In this document: positions 30,690 through 41,183 of the stretch, piece by piece
Layout: each line of letters opens with the position of its first letter
Position numbering within the stretch: position 1 is the first letter of the stretch
Assembly (NCBI RefSeq): GCF_000005505.3
Contig: NC_016134.3
Span: forward strand, 124,001-188,000
Origin: Brachypodium distachyon
Taxonomy: Eukaryota > Streptophyta > Magnoliopsida > Poales > Poaceae
Direction: 5' to 3'
Length of the DNA stretch: 64,000 nucleotides
Position numbers and translations under genes: made by a program
The notes under the pieces: generated by a model
Told to the model about the DNA's origin: nothing
The model's input: only the letters and a program-made list of their open reading frames with translations
The model's database searches: none

Positions 30690-31490
30690 TCAGTACTTGG
30701 CGACATACATGGTGTCGGGCTTCCACTTCTCAGGGATGACATCCGGTGAGACTGCCTTGGTGCCGCCATCAGTAGTGTACCTCACGCTAAGCGGCCCCTT
30801 GAGCGGCTTCGCGGTATCAATCCTCCAGACGGCGCCCCATGACTCCTTGAGCGGGATCCAGTTATACTTGCCCTTCTCCTGGACTTCCACGGCCACCACA
30901 TCCCCATCTCCACCGACAAACTTGACCAACAACGCCAGGTAATTCGGGTTAGACCCCTTCTCGACATGGTAGGTCACCTTGGTGCCCAGCGGGTAGTAGC
31001 ATTTCACCCTCCGGAACTGGATCTCCACTTCTCCACAGCCACGCAGCTTCTGCTCCTGCCCCTTCTTGGCCATGGACCCGAAGGCCTTGCCGGAGAGGTC
31101 GAAGTGGTATGCGGCGATGGGCTCCTCGTTGTCGTCGGTGATGTGGACGAGGACGGGCTGCCCGGAGCAGAACTCGGCCGGCTTGTCGCACTTGATCTCG
31201 AAGCAGGAGCCGCAGCCGCGCCCGTCCCGGAAGATGGGCGTGTTGCCGCAGGATGTCATGCCGTTGAAGGGCGGCTTGTCGACGTCCTTGTAGCCGCAGG
31301 CGCCGCCGTTGTCCTTGGGCCCGGCGCCTTCGGGCCTGCCGTACCATGTGCTCTTGGCGTCCAGCCATTTGCCGTTGTAGGTGGCCGTGATGTTGGGGCC
31401 TGGGGGCACCTTGGGGATGCCGTGGGCGAGGCTCAGGAGCGCCGCCAGGAGCGCCATGGCAAGCATCACCTGAGAGGAGGAGGCGGCCAT
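30690..31490 (-). CDS. EXPB1: Beta-expansin, group 1 pollen allergen type
   Basis: A single-exon gene for 266 residues, the usual beta-expansin length. A signal peptide (about 1-24, [13 protein letters not shown]) is followed by an N-glycosylation site NIT, then domain 1 (GH45-like fold without cellulase activity) with [40 protein letters not shown] and the HFD motif in AAYHFDLSG. Domain 2 (CBM63) runs from about 170 ([44 protein letters not shown]) to [10 protein letters not shown]. The [14 protein letters not shown] start and overall sequence are those of Phl p 1/Lol p 1-like expansins that loosen stigma and style walls ahead of the pollen tube. Subclass is clear; exact orthology is not established. 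Confidence 0.93.
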   Translation of the reverse strand: MAASSSQVMLAMALLAALLSLAHGIPKVPPGPNITATYNGKWLDAKSTWYGRPEGAGPKDNGGACGYKDVDKPPFNGMTSCGNTPIFRDGRGCGSCFEIKCDKPAEFCSGQPVLVHITDDNEEPIAAYHFDLSGKAFGSMAKKGQEQKLRGCGEVEIQFRRVKCYYPLGTKVTYHVEKGSNPNYLALLVKFVGGDGDVVAVEVQEKGKYNWIPLKESWGAVWRIDTAKPLKGPLSVRYTTDGGTKAVSPDVIPEKWKPDTMYVAKY

Positions 31491-31537
31491 CTTGGAAAAG
31501 GATCGGGTGTCTTGTGTCTTGTGTCCTGGGTGTTTAA

Positions 31538-31544
31538 TTATATA
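31538..31544 (-). promoter_or_regulatory. TATA box of beta-expansin
   Basis: TATATAA on the minus strand, 48 bases upstream of the start codon, implying a very short leader. Confidence 0.6.
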
Positions 31545-31639
31545 GGCATTGGCTGGAGGAACAAACCTCCGGCGATGTCGGTGGGCGACTCGGCTTGTCC
31601 GTCCATGTGCCTATGCGGCTCTCCGTCGCCTCAGGAGAC

Positions 31640-32160
31640 CTCTGCTCGTCCCCCTTGATTAAGGACTTGCATGCATGCATGCCATGCATGTGCTTAATTA
31701 GGTGCAGCTATATACGTAGGATTATTAGCATTCAGTTCGTGAAGTTAGTTTGGCTCTAGTCAAAGTAGTCAACCCATGCATGCATGCAAGATGGCTACTT
31801 CAAAGGATTGGCCAAGGTACGTACGCTCGTGTTGACTTTGTTAATGTTCAGCTCTGCGGTTCTCAGCTGACATTTTTTTTATGATTTCATCCAAGAAATT
31901 TATTTTGCATCGGCTTATCGGAATTGCACAAACGCAGTAATTAACCTGATTTTTTTAGTGAAGAAATCATTACAATTTTTTATTTGATTTTGCTTCGTTC
32001 ACACAGGGAAAAATGATGTGCTCAGCAAGGGGACCTGATGAATGTACTTATCTACAACTAGGCTAGCTTAGCATAACATTCACATGTCACGAGGCATCTG
32101 AAGCCATGACATCGACGGTGGACACTGACGAAACTGAAGAAGAGGCGAGGCGCGATTGAC
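31640..32160. other. Intergenic
   Basis: Beta-expansin upstream region. Contains repeated CATGCATGCATG tracts (31671-31686 and 31777-31790) but no gene. Confidence 0.4.
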
Positions 32161-32165
32161 AGCTA

Positions 32166-32292
32166 CTCCCTCCGTTTCTCTCAAATTTGCCAAAAATTCT
32201 TGTCTCAAAATTTGCTCAAAAATGGATGTACCTATTCCTAAAAAAGTCTAGATAAATGTAAGATTTCGACAAGAATTATGAAACAGAGGGAG
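32166..32292. mobile_element. Stowaway-type MITE
   Basis: A 127-bp element from CTCCCTCCGTTTCTCTC to GAAACAGAGGGAG, flanked by TA. Its ends are inverted repeats for about 35 bases and the interior holds the GGATGTACC motif shared with the MITE at 22418. Confidence 0.85.
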
Positions 32293-32550
32293 TAATTGCA
32301 AAGCCACCAATGGAAAATATGGAATGGATGGAGATTTTATTGTTTGGACACACATTCATATATGTACATGAACGACGACTGTGGCGATTCATATTGTGCT
32401 ATAGATAGGCACAGGCAGGGTTCCTCATGTAGCAGCTACAATGCAGCTTGCACGGGAGAATACCTTGCCGGTGGAAAGACGACTAACAGTAATAATTTAC
32501 AGTCATGCCTGTCATGCGACGAACAAGCCTAATTAATCTTGCATTGTGGG

Positions 32551-33597
32551 TCACATGGTGTCCTGATCATCATCCTCGCTCTCGCTAATCCGAGCATCAT
32601 GCTCAGCCCACAGCTGGATCCGATCGGTAGGGCCGCCACCGTGTATCTTGCACCTGCGCCCCAACAGAACACGATGAACGATTTCAGTACGCTTGATTCT
32701 CAAGGAAAATACTAGCTAGCTACTTAGACTGCCTAGTTCTGACTTGTGTACATTTTGGAAAACTTGTGATAAATCCATGTAACCAGCTAGCTGGTTTAAT
32801 TTTTGTAGGTATACTTAAGGGCGGAGGGTAAAAGTAAACAATGATAAGACGGTGGCAGCACCATGTTTCAGTCTGTCAGAATCACACACCACAGGGTGAT
32901 TAAAATTGATGTCAGTGATTTTATTTATCTGGACTAGATAACAAAGCACATGAACATAAGGATTGATGGATTGATTGAGCGGCTCACCTCTCAAGGATGA
33001 ACTTGCCCTCCTTGTACCTCTGGCTCTTCTCAAATGCAGAAACCTGCATTGGCCATGAACAGAGCAATTAAATTAAGGAGCGCAGCAATGGGACCTTTTG
33101 GCTACTGATGAACAATCAAACAAATTGTGTTTTACATATTTCCATCCGAGGATGGCTCCGCAGCCGACGCAGAAGATGTCGCAGACGGTGTGCAGGCCGG
33201 TGGTCATCATCCGGTCATCCTTCTCCCCATCATTCACATTGACACTGCACCATTCATTCAGACGTCATTTGTAGCCAGTACAGTGAACAGAGAACAAACA
33301 GCCGCGCAGCAACAACAGATGATTGGGAGTAAATTAAGATGGAGAGTGTGGTTTACTTACACCTTGTCGAAGAGGTAGGCCTTGCCGTGCTTGCAGCGGA
33401 ACATCTGACGGGGTAAGAAAACAAGTTAGTCAGGAAGGAGGAGATGGGGGAAGAAAAAGAAAGAAAAATGTCGGGAATGGAGATGGGGGAAGGACCTTGG
33501 AGACGATGTGGTGGGCGTAGGCGAGGTGGGTCTGGCAGTGCTTGCAGGAGTAGATGGCGCCGGTGGGCGCCAGGCTCATCAAGAAGAGCCGCCCCAT
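32551..33597 (-). CDS. Yippee-like zinc-binding protein
   Basis: Five exons: 33496-33597, 33361-33404, 33136-33244, 32988-33043, 32551-32653; 414 nt, 137 residues. Yippee (YPEL) proteins are small conserved eukaryotic proteins with a zinc-binding beta-fold related to the cereblon thalidomide-binding domain; their plant role is poorly defined. Seen here: the first CxxC in [37 protein letters not shown], the [20 protein letters not shown] segment, the second CxxC ([19 protein letters not shown]) and [19 protein letters not shown]. The C-terminus has an acidic tail ([10 protein letters not shown]). Start at ATG 33595-33597 ([13 protein letters not shown]). It is a tail-to-head neighbour of CHX on the same strand, about 390 bp from the CHX stop. 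Confidence 0.9.
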
Positions 33598-33987
33598 CAC
33601 AAACACCTCTTCTTCTTCTCCCGTTCCGGCCGATGAACAGAACTGATGCACGGCGGCGGCGCCCAGTCAGTGAATAAATAATCAATCTCCGTGGGCTCGA
33701 GAGCGCCCTGGAAGGCGATCGATCTGGGTAGCGGTGGGGCTGGAAGGCGGCGATCGCGACGCAACGGGGGGATGCAGAAAGGAGTAATTTGCGGGAGAGA
33801 AGAAGAGAAAGGAAAGGGGATGCAATTGCAATGCAGAGACGGCAAGCAAGGAAATGGGGAATTCACGAGCCAAAAAGACGGTTCTGCCCACTCCCACTAA
33901 GCAAGCTAGGTAACTGGGCCTGGGCCAGGCCCATCTTACAATACAATGTACGTGCACACACTGGTCCTGGGCCTGAGAGACGAGATT

Positions 33988-36447
33988 TTACAGGGGCATG
34001 AACTCGTCGTCGATGACCTTGTAGTGCTTCTTGGCGTCGTACTGCTGGACGATGAGGACGGAGGCGGTGGCGGAGAAGTCGGAGGAGGCGAGGATGTCGC
34101 CGACTGGGCCGAGCTCGAGGCACTCGGCCCACTCGTCCAGCCCTTCCGTGAGCACCGAGTTCCGGTCCCTCCCCTTGCCGACGACCAAGAGCCGGTAGTC
34201 CCCCTGCATCCCCCTGAGCACCGACACGAGCTCGGCGCCGTCCGCCACGTGCTTCTCCAGGTACCCCACGCCGCCCTTGTTCCCGGCCACGTGCTTCCGG
34301 TAGAACTCCGCGAAGAACTTGTCGTCCGCCTGCGCCTGCAGCTCCTCGTTCGACGCCGCCGCCTGCAGGTGCAGGATGTTCCGCCGGCTCTTGGACTCGA
34401 ACAGGCTCGTCCTCGCCTTCGCCCTCGCCTGCGCCGCCGCGCTCTGCACGATCCGCAGCGCCGTCAGACGGATCCCGGGGTGCTTGCAGACGAACGCCGC
34501 CAGCGTCAGCGCCTCCCTGTCGTCCGCGCCGCCGATGAACACCACCATCACATTCACCGGCGTCTGGTTTTGCTGTTGTTGATTTTGCTGTTGAAGCCGG
34601 CCGAGGCCGCGGTCCACCATGATCCCCACGGAGCATGGCGCGAGCTGCAGCACCTTCTGGTTCACCAGGCGGAACCCGTAGTGGAGCCCCGCGGCGTCCA
34701 TGGTGCCGTCCAGGCATTGGGCCTTGTGGAAGGGGAGCAGGATGAGCGCCGCCATGGCGTCCTCGGCGCAGATGCACATGTCGCTGTGCATGTCCTGGAA
34801 CGACGACAGCGCCAGAAGCCGGCGCACCTTGACGTCGCTGCTGATGTACGCGTCCAGGGCCTCGCCGATGAGCTTGCGCATCTCCGACACCTCCTCGTCC
34901 ACCACCGTCACGCCGTCGAACCCGCCGCCCTTCACGATGGCCGCCGCCGTCTGGTCCGTCAGCTGCACCATGTCCACGGCGTAGCACGCCAGGGACCTCC
35001 CGCCGCCGCCGCCGCCGTTGCTCCGCAGGGACTCCACCAGGAACGCCAGCGTCGGCACGTCCTGGGCGCCGTGGAGCCCCACCACGAGGCGGAGCTCGGT
35101 GGCCGGGTCGTGGTGCTGCAGCCCCATGAGGCGCCACTGCACGGTCCGGCGCGCCCAGGACGCGATGCCCATGCCGACCACGGGCGTGACGGCCACGTTG
35201 AGCGCCACCATGAAGATGAGCGCCATGAAGGCCTTGTCCGTGATGATCCCGGCCTCGAACGCCGCCAGCGCGCAGTAGATGTGGAAGTAGCCCTTGACGT
35301 TGAGCAGCATCCCCAGCGCCAGCGCCTCCAGCCACCCGAGCCCTTTCAACAGCCCGACGCCCGCGCAGCCGGCGAGCTTGCCCAGCGTGCCCATGGCCGT
35401 GGCGAACAAGACCTTCCACCACGGGAACGGCAGCTGCATGACGTAGATGCGGAACACCTGGCTGTCCGGTTCGATCCCGGCCGCCTCGATGTCGTCCGTG
35501 GTCTGCCGGAGCGACAGGCACACGTGCGCCACGTAGAGCGGCAGCACGAAGGAGCTGAGCACGAAGTTGGTCTTGCTCACCAGCAGCCTCGACACCCGGC
35601 CTTCGCTGGGGAACGCCAGCCCCACCATGAACGCCGCCATATTGAAGTCCAGCCGCAGCGCCGACACGACCCAGCACATGGCGGCGGCGGCGAGCGCCAC
35701 GAGCGACAGGTCGAAGCCGCGCATCCGCCGGCCTTCCGGGTTCCGCCCGTCCACCCACTCCGCCATGGCCCGAGACGCGAACCCGGACATGGCCACGGCC
35801 AGCAACGCCGCCCCCGTCAGCACCGGCTGCGCCAGGTAGGCGCTCGAGGTCACGGCGTCGGCGTCGCCGTCGCGCCACACCATGCTTCCCAGCGCGATGA
35901 GCAGCGTGGTGACCATGTCGGAGGTCACCCCGGCGCCGACCGCCAGGCGGCCGACGTTTGTCTTGGCGATCTTGAGGTCCGTGGCGAGCCGCGTGAGCAC
36001 GGGCGAGGCCGTGTTGGCGAGCACGGCGGCGAGGCCGAGGAAGGCCCGGAGGGAGTTCTCGTGGACGAAGCCGGTGACGGGGAGGACGACGGCGGAGTGG
36101 AGCAGCGCGGCGAGGGCGGCGGTGGAGAGGATCCCGGCGTAGGCGACGACGGCGGCGGCGTCGAGGAGGAGCGCGAAGGGGTCCATCTCGACGCCGAGGG
36201 CGAAGAGGTAGGGGGCGAAGACGAAGGGGCCGAGCTTGGCGAAGACGAGATTGATGGCGTTGGTGACGGAGAGGATGCGGAACTGCGCCAAAAGGATGCC
36301 GAGGAGGAGGTCGGAGAAGACGCGCGGCTGGTACAGCTTGCGGAGGAGCGCGTACAGGATCTTGCTCGACACCAGCGTCACCCCGAACTCGAACAGGATC
36401 GTGTTGTAGTTGGCCGAAAGCACGCTGCTCGTCATCGAGCAATCCAT
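33988..36447 (-). CDS. Cation/H+ antiporter, CHX family
   Basis: A single long exon encoding 819 residues, the typical size for plant CHX proteins of the CPA2 superfamily, which move K+ or Na+ against H+ across endomembranes or plasma membrane. Residues of about 20-430 hold about 12 hydrophobic segments of the Na+/H+ exchanger fold (FSDLLLGILLAQFRILS, GPFVFAPYLFALGVEMDPFA, ANTASPVLTRLATDLKIAKT, GVTSDMVTTLL). The aspartate in TSD matches the conserved acidic position of the ion site. The hydrophilic C-terminal half (about 450-819) is the universal-stress-like regulatory region (GLHGAQDVPTLAFLVES, ECLELGPVGDILASSDFSAT, SVLIVQQYDA). The start is the ATG at 36445-36447 (MDCSMTSS); the frame extends further only from a non-ATG codon. 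The subgroup was not determined. Confidence 0.92.
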   Translation of the reverse strand: MDCSMTSSVLSANYNTILFEFGVTLVSSKILYALLRKLYQPRVFSDLLLGILLAQFRILSVTNAINLVFAKLGPFVFAPYLFALGVEMDPFALLLDAAAVVAYAGILSTAALAALLHSAVVLPVTGFVHENSLRAFLGLAAVLANTASPVLTRLATDLKIAKTNVGRLAVGAGVTSDMVTTLLIALGSMVWRDGDADAVTSSAYLAQPVLTGAALLAVAMSGFASRAMAEWVDGRNPEGRRMRGFDLSLVALAAAAMCWVVSALRLDFNMAAFMVGLAFPSEGRVSRLLVSKTNFVLSSFVLPLYVAHVCLSLRQTTDDIEAAGIEPDSQVFRIYVMQLPFPWWKVLFATAMGTLGKLAGCAGVGLLKGLGWLEALALGMLLNVKGYFHIYCALAAFEAGIITDKAFMALIFMVALNVAVTPVVGMGIASWARRTVQWRLMGLQHHDPATELRLVVGLHGAQDVPTLAFLVESLRSNGGGGGGRSLACYAVDMVQLTDQTAAAIVKGGGFDGVTVVDEEVSEMRKLIGEALDAYISSDVKVRRLLALSSFQDMHSDMCICAEDAMAALILLPFHKAQCLDGTMDAAGLHYGFRLVNQKVLQLAPCSVGIMVDRGLGRLQQQNQQQQNQTPVNVMVVFIGGADDREALTLAAFVCKHPGIRLTALRIVQSAAAQARAKARTSLFESKSRRNILHLQAAASNEELQAQADDKFFAEFYRKHVAGNKGGVGYLEKHVADGAELVSVLRGMQGDYRLLVVGKGRDRNSVLTEGLDEWAECLELGPVGDILASSDFSATASVLIVQQYDAKKHYKVIDDEFMPL

Positions 36448-37157
36448 CTTTTTCTTCTTTGCTTTGATTGATTTTTTATGCAAATAGATCGATTTATTCT
36501 GCCTCCGGCGTTAACGATCTTCAGTAATCGATCGACCACCAAGAACAGAGGATTGATTATTCAGGAGGAATTTGATTTCATCTCATTTCGCCAAGAACAA
36601 CGACAAGGAACCAGCAGAGGGTCGCATGCATGCATCTCTGGCTGGCAGAGAGCATTTTGCGGAGGGGATTCTTTTTCCTTCTTAACTTAGCTCTTGGCTA
36701 GATTTTTCTTCTTCTTGTGTTTTGTAATTCGAGCGAGCTAGCTGCTAGATTTCCTGAATTTAGGCTGCCGTTTCCCAATGGGTTTACCCCAAACTTCGTT
36801 GCAAAAAATATTTCAATCTACGCCAAAATTAATCTCTTGAATGTCTTTGAACCAATTGCCAGGAAAGAATAAGTCTGTACAAAATATTTGCAGGTTTTTA
36901 AACTGTACTCCGTATACGAAAAGAAAAGGAGAGTCAGTTGTTGTAGCAAGAAAGATGGAAAATTATAAGGAAAGGAACCGTAACAGATACAATTACGGAT
37001 GGAGCTTGTGTCGACTTGAAATCGTGACAGTACTACTTGACTAGCAACAGAAAACCATGCGCAAGTAGTGGAGCGAAAATTTAGGGATAATTAACCCACG
37101 ATTTAGGGAGTTGTACCCCATCCAGCCATCAATCGGTCGTTAGCAGCCAAAGCAAAC

Positions 37158-38178
37158 ATGGCAGCAGCAGCGCTCAGCGGCGGCGGCGCCGTACGCCGGC
37201 GGAAGTTCTTCAAGGTCCTCCTGCCCGGCACCTTCGAATCCAGCCTGGTACGTACGTCGATTCCTGAATCCTAATCGATCAAGGATCGCTCAAATCAATC
37301 TGCAATCCTGCGTCGATTGATCGTCCAACTGATCGATTGTTTTGCATATCAATGAATCGCAGTGGCTGCCGCCCAAGTTCGCGGCGGGGCTGGAGGCTTG
37401 CCCGCCGGGCATCGCCGTGGCCACGCTGCGTGACCCCGCGGGCCGCTCATGGCGCGTCGACCTCGACCGCCGCGGCGGCAACAGCGTGTGCTTCACGGGG
37501 AAAGGGTGGCGCGGCTTCGTCTCCTGCTGCGGCCTCTCCGCCGGCAACTTCCTGGTGTTCGACCACCTCGCCGCCCTCGACTTCGCCGTCGACCCCTTCG
37601 ACGCCTCCGGCTGCAGCCTCGACGCCATCGTTACTCCCCCCGTGAAGCTCAAGGTCGACGAAGACGACGACACCGCCAGCCGCTGCCACCAAGACACCCT
37701 GTCCTCCGGCAATGATAATAACAACGGTGGCCGGAGCCCGGCCGGGACGAAGAGGAAGAGGAAGCGCTCGCCGAATGCCACTACGGCGGGCGGCGGGTCC
37801 TGCGAAAGAGGAGGAAGAAGAAGAGCGAGAACAGAGGAGGAGGACAATGGCGAGACGCTCCTGGTCCGGCGGCGCATCGGGACGCCGTACGAGCTGCAGT
37901 GCCTGGACGTGACCATGGGCTTCTGCGAGAGCCTCGGGTGGACCACGTCGCGCACGGCCGAGCTCGTCGTCGTCGACGCCGGCAATGGCGGCGAGCGGCG
38001 GCGGTGGGAGGTGGGCGTGAAGGTGGCCGGCAAGGGCGGGATGATCTTGCGAGGGTGGCCGGAGTTCGCCAAGGACAACGGGCTCAGGGTTGCCGACGCC
38101 TGCGTCTTCCGGCCGGTCCACGTCGTCGGCACCGGCGACCGATTCGTCCAGGTCCAGGTCCTCAGGGGCCAAGCTTAG
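37158..38178 (+). CDS. B3 DNA-binding protein with two B3 domains (REM-like)
   Basis: Two exons, 37158-37247 and 37363-38178 (906 nt, 301 residues), joined at a GTACGT donor and a CGCAG acceptor. The first B3 domain spans about residues 15-110: RRKFFKVLLPGTFESSL-WLPPKFAAGL, PAGRSWRVDLDRRGGNSVCF, GKGWRGFVSCCGLSAGNFLV. The second, at about 205-300, contains LGWTTSRTAELVVVDAGNGG, RRWEVGVKVAGKGGMILRGW and PEFAKDNGLRVADACVFRPV. A lysine/arginine-rich linker (KRKRKRSPN) may act as a nuclear localisation signal. The layout is that of the plant REM family of transcription factors. Target and role are unknown. Confidence 0.88.
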
Positions 38179-38189
38179 GTACCTGATCG

Positions 38190-39540
38190 ATCAGGGTCAT
38201 GAAAACAATGCTATCAATGTCATCAGGTGCTCAGGTAACTCGTTTTATCGATCGATCCCCCACATGGAAGATCGATCCATGATTTAGAGGATGACGATTA
38301 ATCTAGGCCGGCATGAGTTGGTTGTATGTATCGCAAACATGCATGTCCGATGCGATCCTGATTCATAAACCCAAAGTTTCGTATACTGGCGTTGTTTTGC
38401 AATGTCCGGGCTCATTTTGGTTGGCTTAATTAATAGGAAGTGCTGAATTTCAGATTTTGTAAGGCCAAGGCATGCGTTTTGGTGTCACACCCTTGTCTGT
38501 ACTATTTGCGATTCAACGATTGATGATTGCTTTGTGCGAATTGAGCGCGGACACCTCCATGTATCTCTTCCTTGCTAATCTCAGATGTAACTGTCATCGC
38601 TAATGAATAAAATGCCTGCTTAGTTTCAAAAAAGAAAAGTGCCCGCAAGCGGTTACAAGACAGTAATTAGCTAGTTGCCCTTCCTCGTTCACAAGCCATC
38701 TGATGTATAGAAGACGACGGCTGGATAAGTTGGGCTTCGGAGCGATGGGCCTCGCGCAGCATCTTGTGAGCCTCTGTCCTTGTCTTCACTTGCAAGGCCC
38801 GGTCCAGGTAGGTCGCCGTGACACTTTGGAAGATAACTGAAGAAATAGTCCACACGTGGATAAAACATACGGAGACACCAACACGTGTGATGTGAACCGA
38901 TGGAAGATGGTGTAAATAAGTCAAGCGAAGTGCGAGACGGAGCATTGATTTGCAGAGACTAGTTTATGTTGTGCGTACTTTCTGACCTACTCTACTTGCA
39001 GGCGGCACGGCTCTCCCGTGCTGCCCTGCCCTGAGCCCCTGGTAGATCGGTACAGTACAAGCTAGGGGGATCAACCCGCATGGTCTGACAAATCACCGTC
39101 TTCTTCTAGATCTGCACACAGAGGAAGCTAGCTAGCCGCCCTGTATTAATTTACCCCAAGCGGACAAGCGGTGGTAGCTAGGTTGGTGCATGATCGAAAC
39201 CACGTACACGCGTCAGCTTGACAAGTCCTGTACGCGCGATTGATCGTGCATGCATGCATTTGAAGCTCTCTGTAGTTGGAGCAAAAAGAAGAGACAGATG
39301 GATCGACCACCGCCCGAGATCGCCAATGCACGTATATATGTACGAATTACGATCTCCGCTCTCTAGTTAGATAAGTTTTGGATTGGATCGGCGAGCCGGC
39401 AAGCTTTGGCGCCCTCCAATTTACTGCTCCCGGCCGCGGCCGCTCACCTGTTCCCCGCTTCCTCCATAACTTCACTTCACTTCACTTGTCATGCATCCAA
39501 TTTAACCCACACTGTATACCGGCACCGATCTTCTTCCATC
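38190..39540. other. Intergenic, no gene recognised
   Basis: 3' region of the B3 gene and promoter of the glycine-rich protein. Several CATGCATG tracts (for example 39249-39258) are RY-like, but I see no coding region. Confidence 0.4.
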
Positions 39541-39547
39541 TCTCCAT

Positions 39548-39556
39548 CTATATAAA
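39548..39556 (+). promoter_or_regulatory. TATA box of glycine-rich protein gene
   Basis: CTATATAAAG, about 98 bases before the ATG at 39646. Confidence 0.65.
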
Positions 39557-39645
39557 GCCGTGCGTACCTAGTGGTAACTGGCAGCAGTACGAAAGCTAGC
39601 ATCACGTACGTACGATCAAGGAGAGTCGCGACGATCTCTCTGTAC

Positions 39646-40281
39646 ATGGCCAGGTCTCGCGCCGCTGCCGCCGCAATGGCCAAGCTCATCTGCTTCCTGG
39701 CCGTCGTCGTCTTCTTCCTCGCGCTGGCTGAGGCCAGGGACGTGCCTGCAGCTGCCACTGCCACGACTACGACAGCAGCAGCAACCAAGGTTGGCACGAA
39801 GAAGGTGGCGGCGGCGGGGCTGGGCGAGCAGAAGACGTTCCTGCCGCCGGTGGTAGGAGGGTACGGCGGCGGCGTCGGAGGATTCGCTGGCGCTGGCGGC
39901 GTGGGAGGCTTCGGCGGAGCCGTCGGGGGAATCGGCAGTGCGCTTGGTGGCGTCGGTGGTGGCGTTGGAGGGATCGGAGGTGTCGGTGGCGGCGTTGGAG
40001 GGATCGGAGGCGTTAGTAGCCTCGGTGGAGCCGGCGGCGGCATCGGTGGGCTTGGCGGGCTCGGTGGTGGTGGGCTTGGCGGGCTTGGCGGTGGTGGGCT
40101 CGGCGGCGGCTCCGGTGGTGGAATCGGCGGTCTCGGAGGAGGCGGTTTGGGCGGTGGCTCCGGCGGTATCGGAGGCGGCGGCCTGGGCGGTGGCTCCGCT
40201 GGTCTTGGAGGCGGTGGTGCCGGCGGGCTCGGCGGTGGCATCGGCCATGGTGGCGGCGGCGGTGGATGCATCCACCCGTGA
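39646..40281 (+). CDS. Secreted glycine-rich structural protein
   Basis: A single-exon gene for 211 residues. An N-terminal extension (MARSRAAAAAMAK) leads into a signal peptide (LICFLAVVVFFLALAEA), then an Ala/Thr-rich stretch (AAATATTTTAAATK) and a glycine-rich domain from about residue 75 to the end. The domain is built of GGxGG, GGVGG, GIGG, GLGG and GGGLGG units, ending GGGGGCIHP. This is a class of plant glycine-rich cell-wall protein. An alternative start at 39676 (MAKLICF) would give a more conventional signal peptide; I kept the upstream ATG because it is closer to the TATA box. The C-terminal single cysteine is unusual for a wholly Gly-rich domain. The reverse strand reads as a proline-rich frame that has no other support. 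Confidence 0.8.
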   Translation: MARSRAAAAAMAKLICFLAVVVFFLALAEARDVPAAATATTTTAAATKVGTKKVAAAGLGEQKTFLPPVVGGYGGGVGGFAGAGGVGGFGGAVGGIGSALGGVGGGVGGIGGVGGGVGGIGGVSSLGGAGGGIGGLGGLGGGGLGGLGGGGLGGGSGGGIGGLGGGGLGGGSGGIGGGGLGGGSAGLGGGGAGGLGGGIGHGGGGGGCIHP

Positions 40282-40289
40282 TCCGTGCG

Positions 40290-41180
40290 TGCATGAATGC
40301 TCGCTTCTTGACGACGGAGTCAACACTGATCTGGTCGCTGCATGCATGGATTTGACTGTCGCTACGTACGTGCCTACTCGTAGTAGCAAGTGTTCATCAT
40401 GTAGCTTGTGCTAAAATGTCTCGTTCGTGCGTGCGTGTAGTTCGTGTGGGAATAAGAGGGTGCTAATTAATCAAGCTACAGCAGCTTGTAATTAGCCTTA
40501 GCTTCATGTTTGAACCATGCATGCATGGTGCTAGCAGCTGTTTTCGATATTTTTCTCGCCTTTGTGTTTGACAGCGTGTTTTGACTGTTTGACCAGTCTG
40601 TCTTGGATCCATTGACTGACCCCACCTGCAACCTTGCCGGTCAAGGAAGAAAGAAAAAAAAAGCAGAGTCGATACTCTGTTCGTGTCGGAACCGGAGACG
40701 AAGACCCCCCGCGCGCGCGAGAATCCGATTGGACGCCGGCCTCACCTCCGGCCGACTCCGTCTCAGCGACCGTGTGATCCCCGTCGTCAAATACTAGATC
40801 TTTATTCTTACTTAATTTTGGATCTGCCATAGGTGTTAGATTTCACTTAATTTTGGGTTGCATGCATCAACTCAATGTATACGGGTTGCCAAGAACTCGC
40901 TCTGAAATTTTGCCTATGTTTCTTCAGTAATACAGTAAGCATATCAATTGAATGATTATAGACAAATGAATGTTCAGTATATGTGATCCATGAGTAGCTT
41001 GTTAAACTGATGATGTGATCTTTCGCTTATTCAATTCGGTAGCGCGCTAGAGAAACATAACTCATGGGAGAGGAAGGATGAAGAATTAAGAACAAACAGC
41101 AACGCTAGCTAGCAATGCAAGTCTGTACAGTACAAGCTAAGCTTAGCCAAACTCAACAATAACGATATGCTGCATTATTA
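40290..41180. other. Intergenic, no gene recognised
   Basis: 3' sequences of the convergent glycine-rich protein and VAMP genes. Nothing else is supportable. Confidence 0.4.
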
Positions 41181-41183
41181 AAG

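Noticed and set aside
33863..36471. Open frames of more than 800 codons on both strands over the CHX gene
   Set aside because: They are GC-rich shadows of the CHX reading frame, with runs of Arg/Pro/His or Val/Glu/His and no domain. Only the 819-residue CHX frame shows family motifs.
39489..40271. Proline-rich frame opposite the glycine-rich protein
   Set aside because: It is the reverse complement of Gly codons. The sense frame has a signal peptide, a TATA box and a start codon; the antisense has none.
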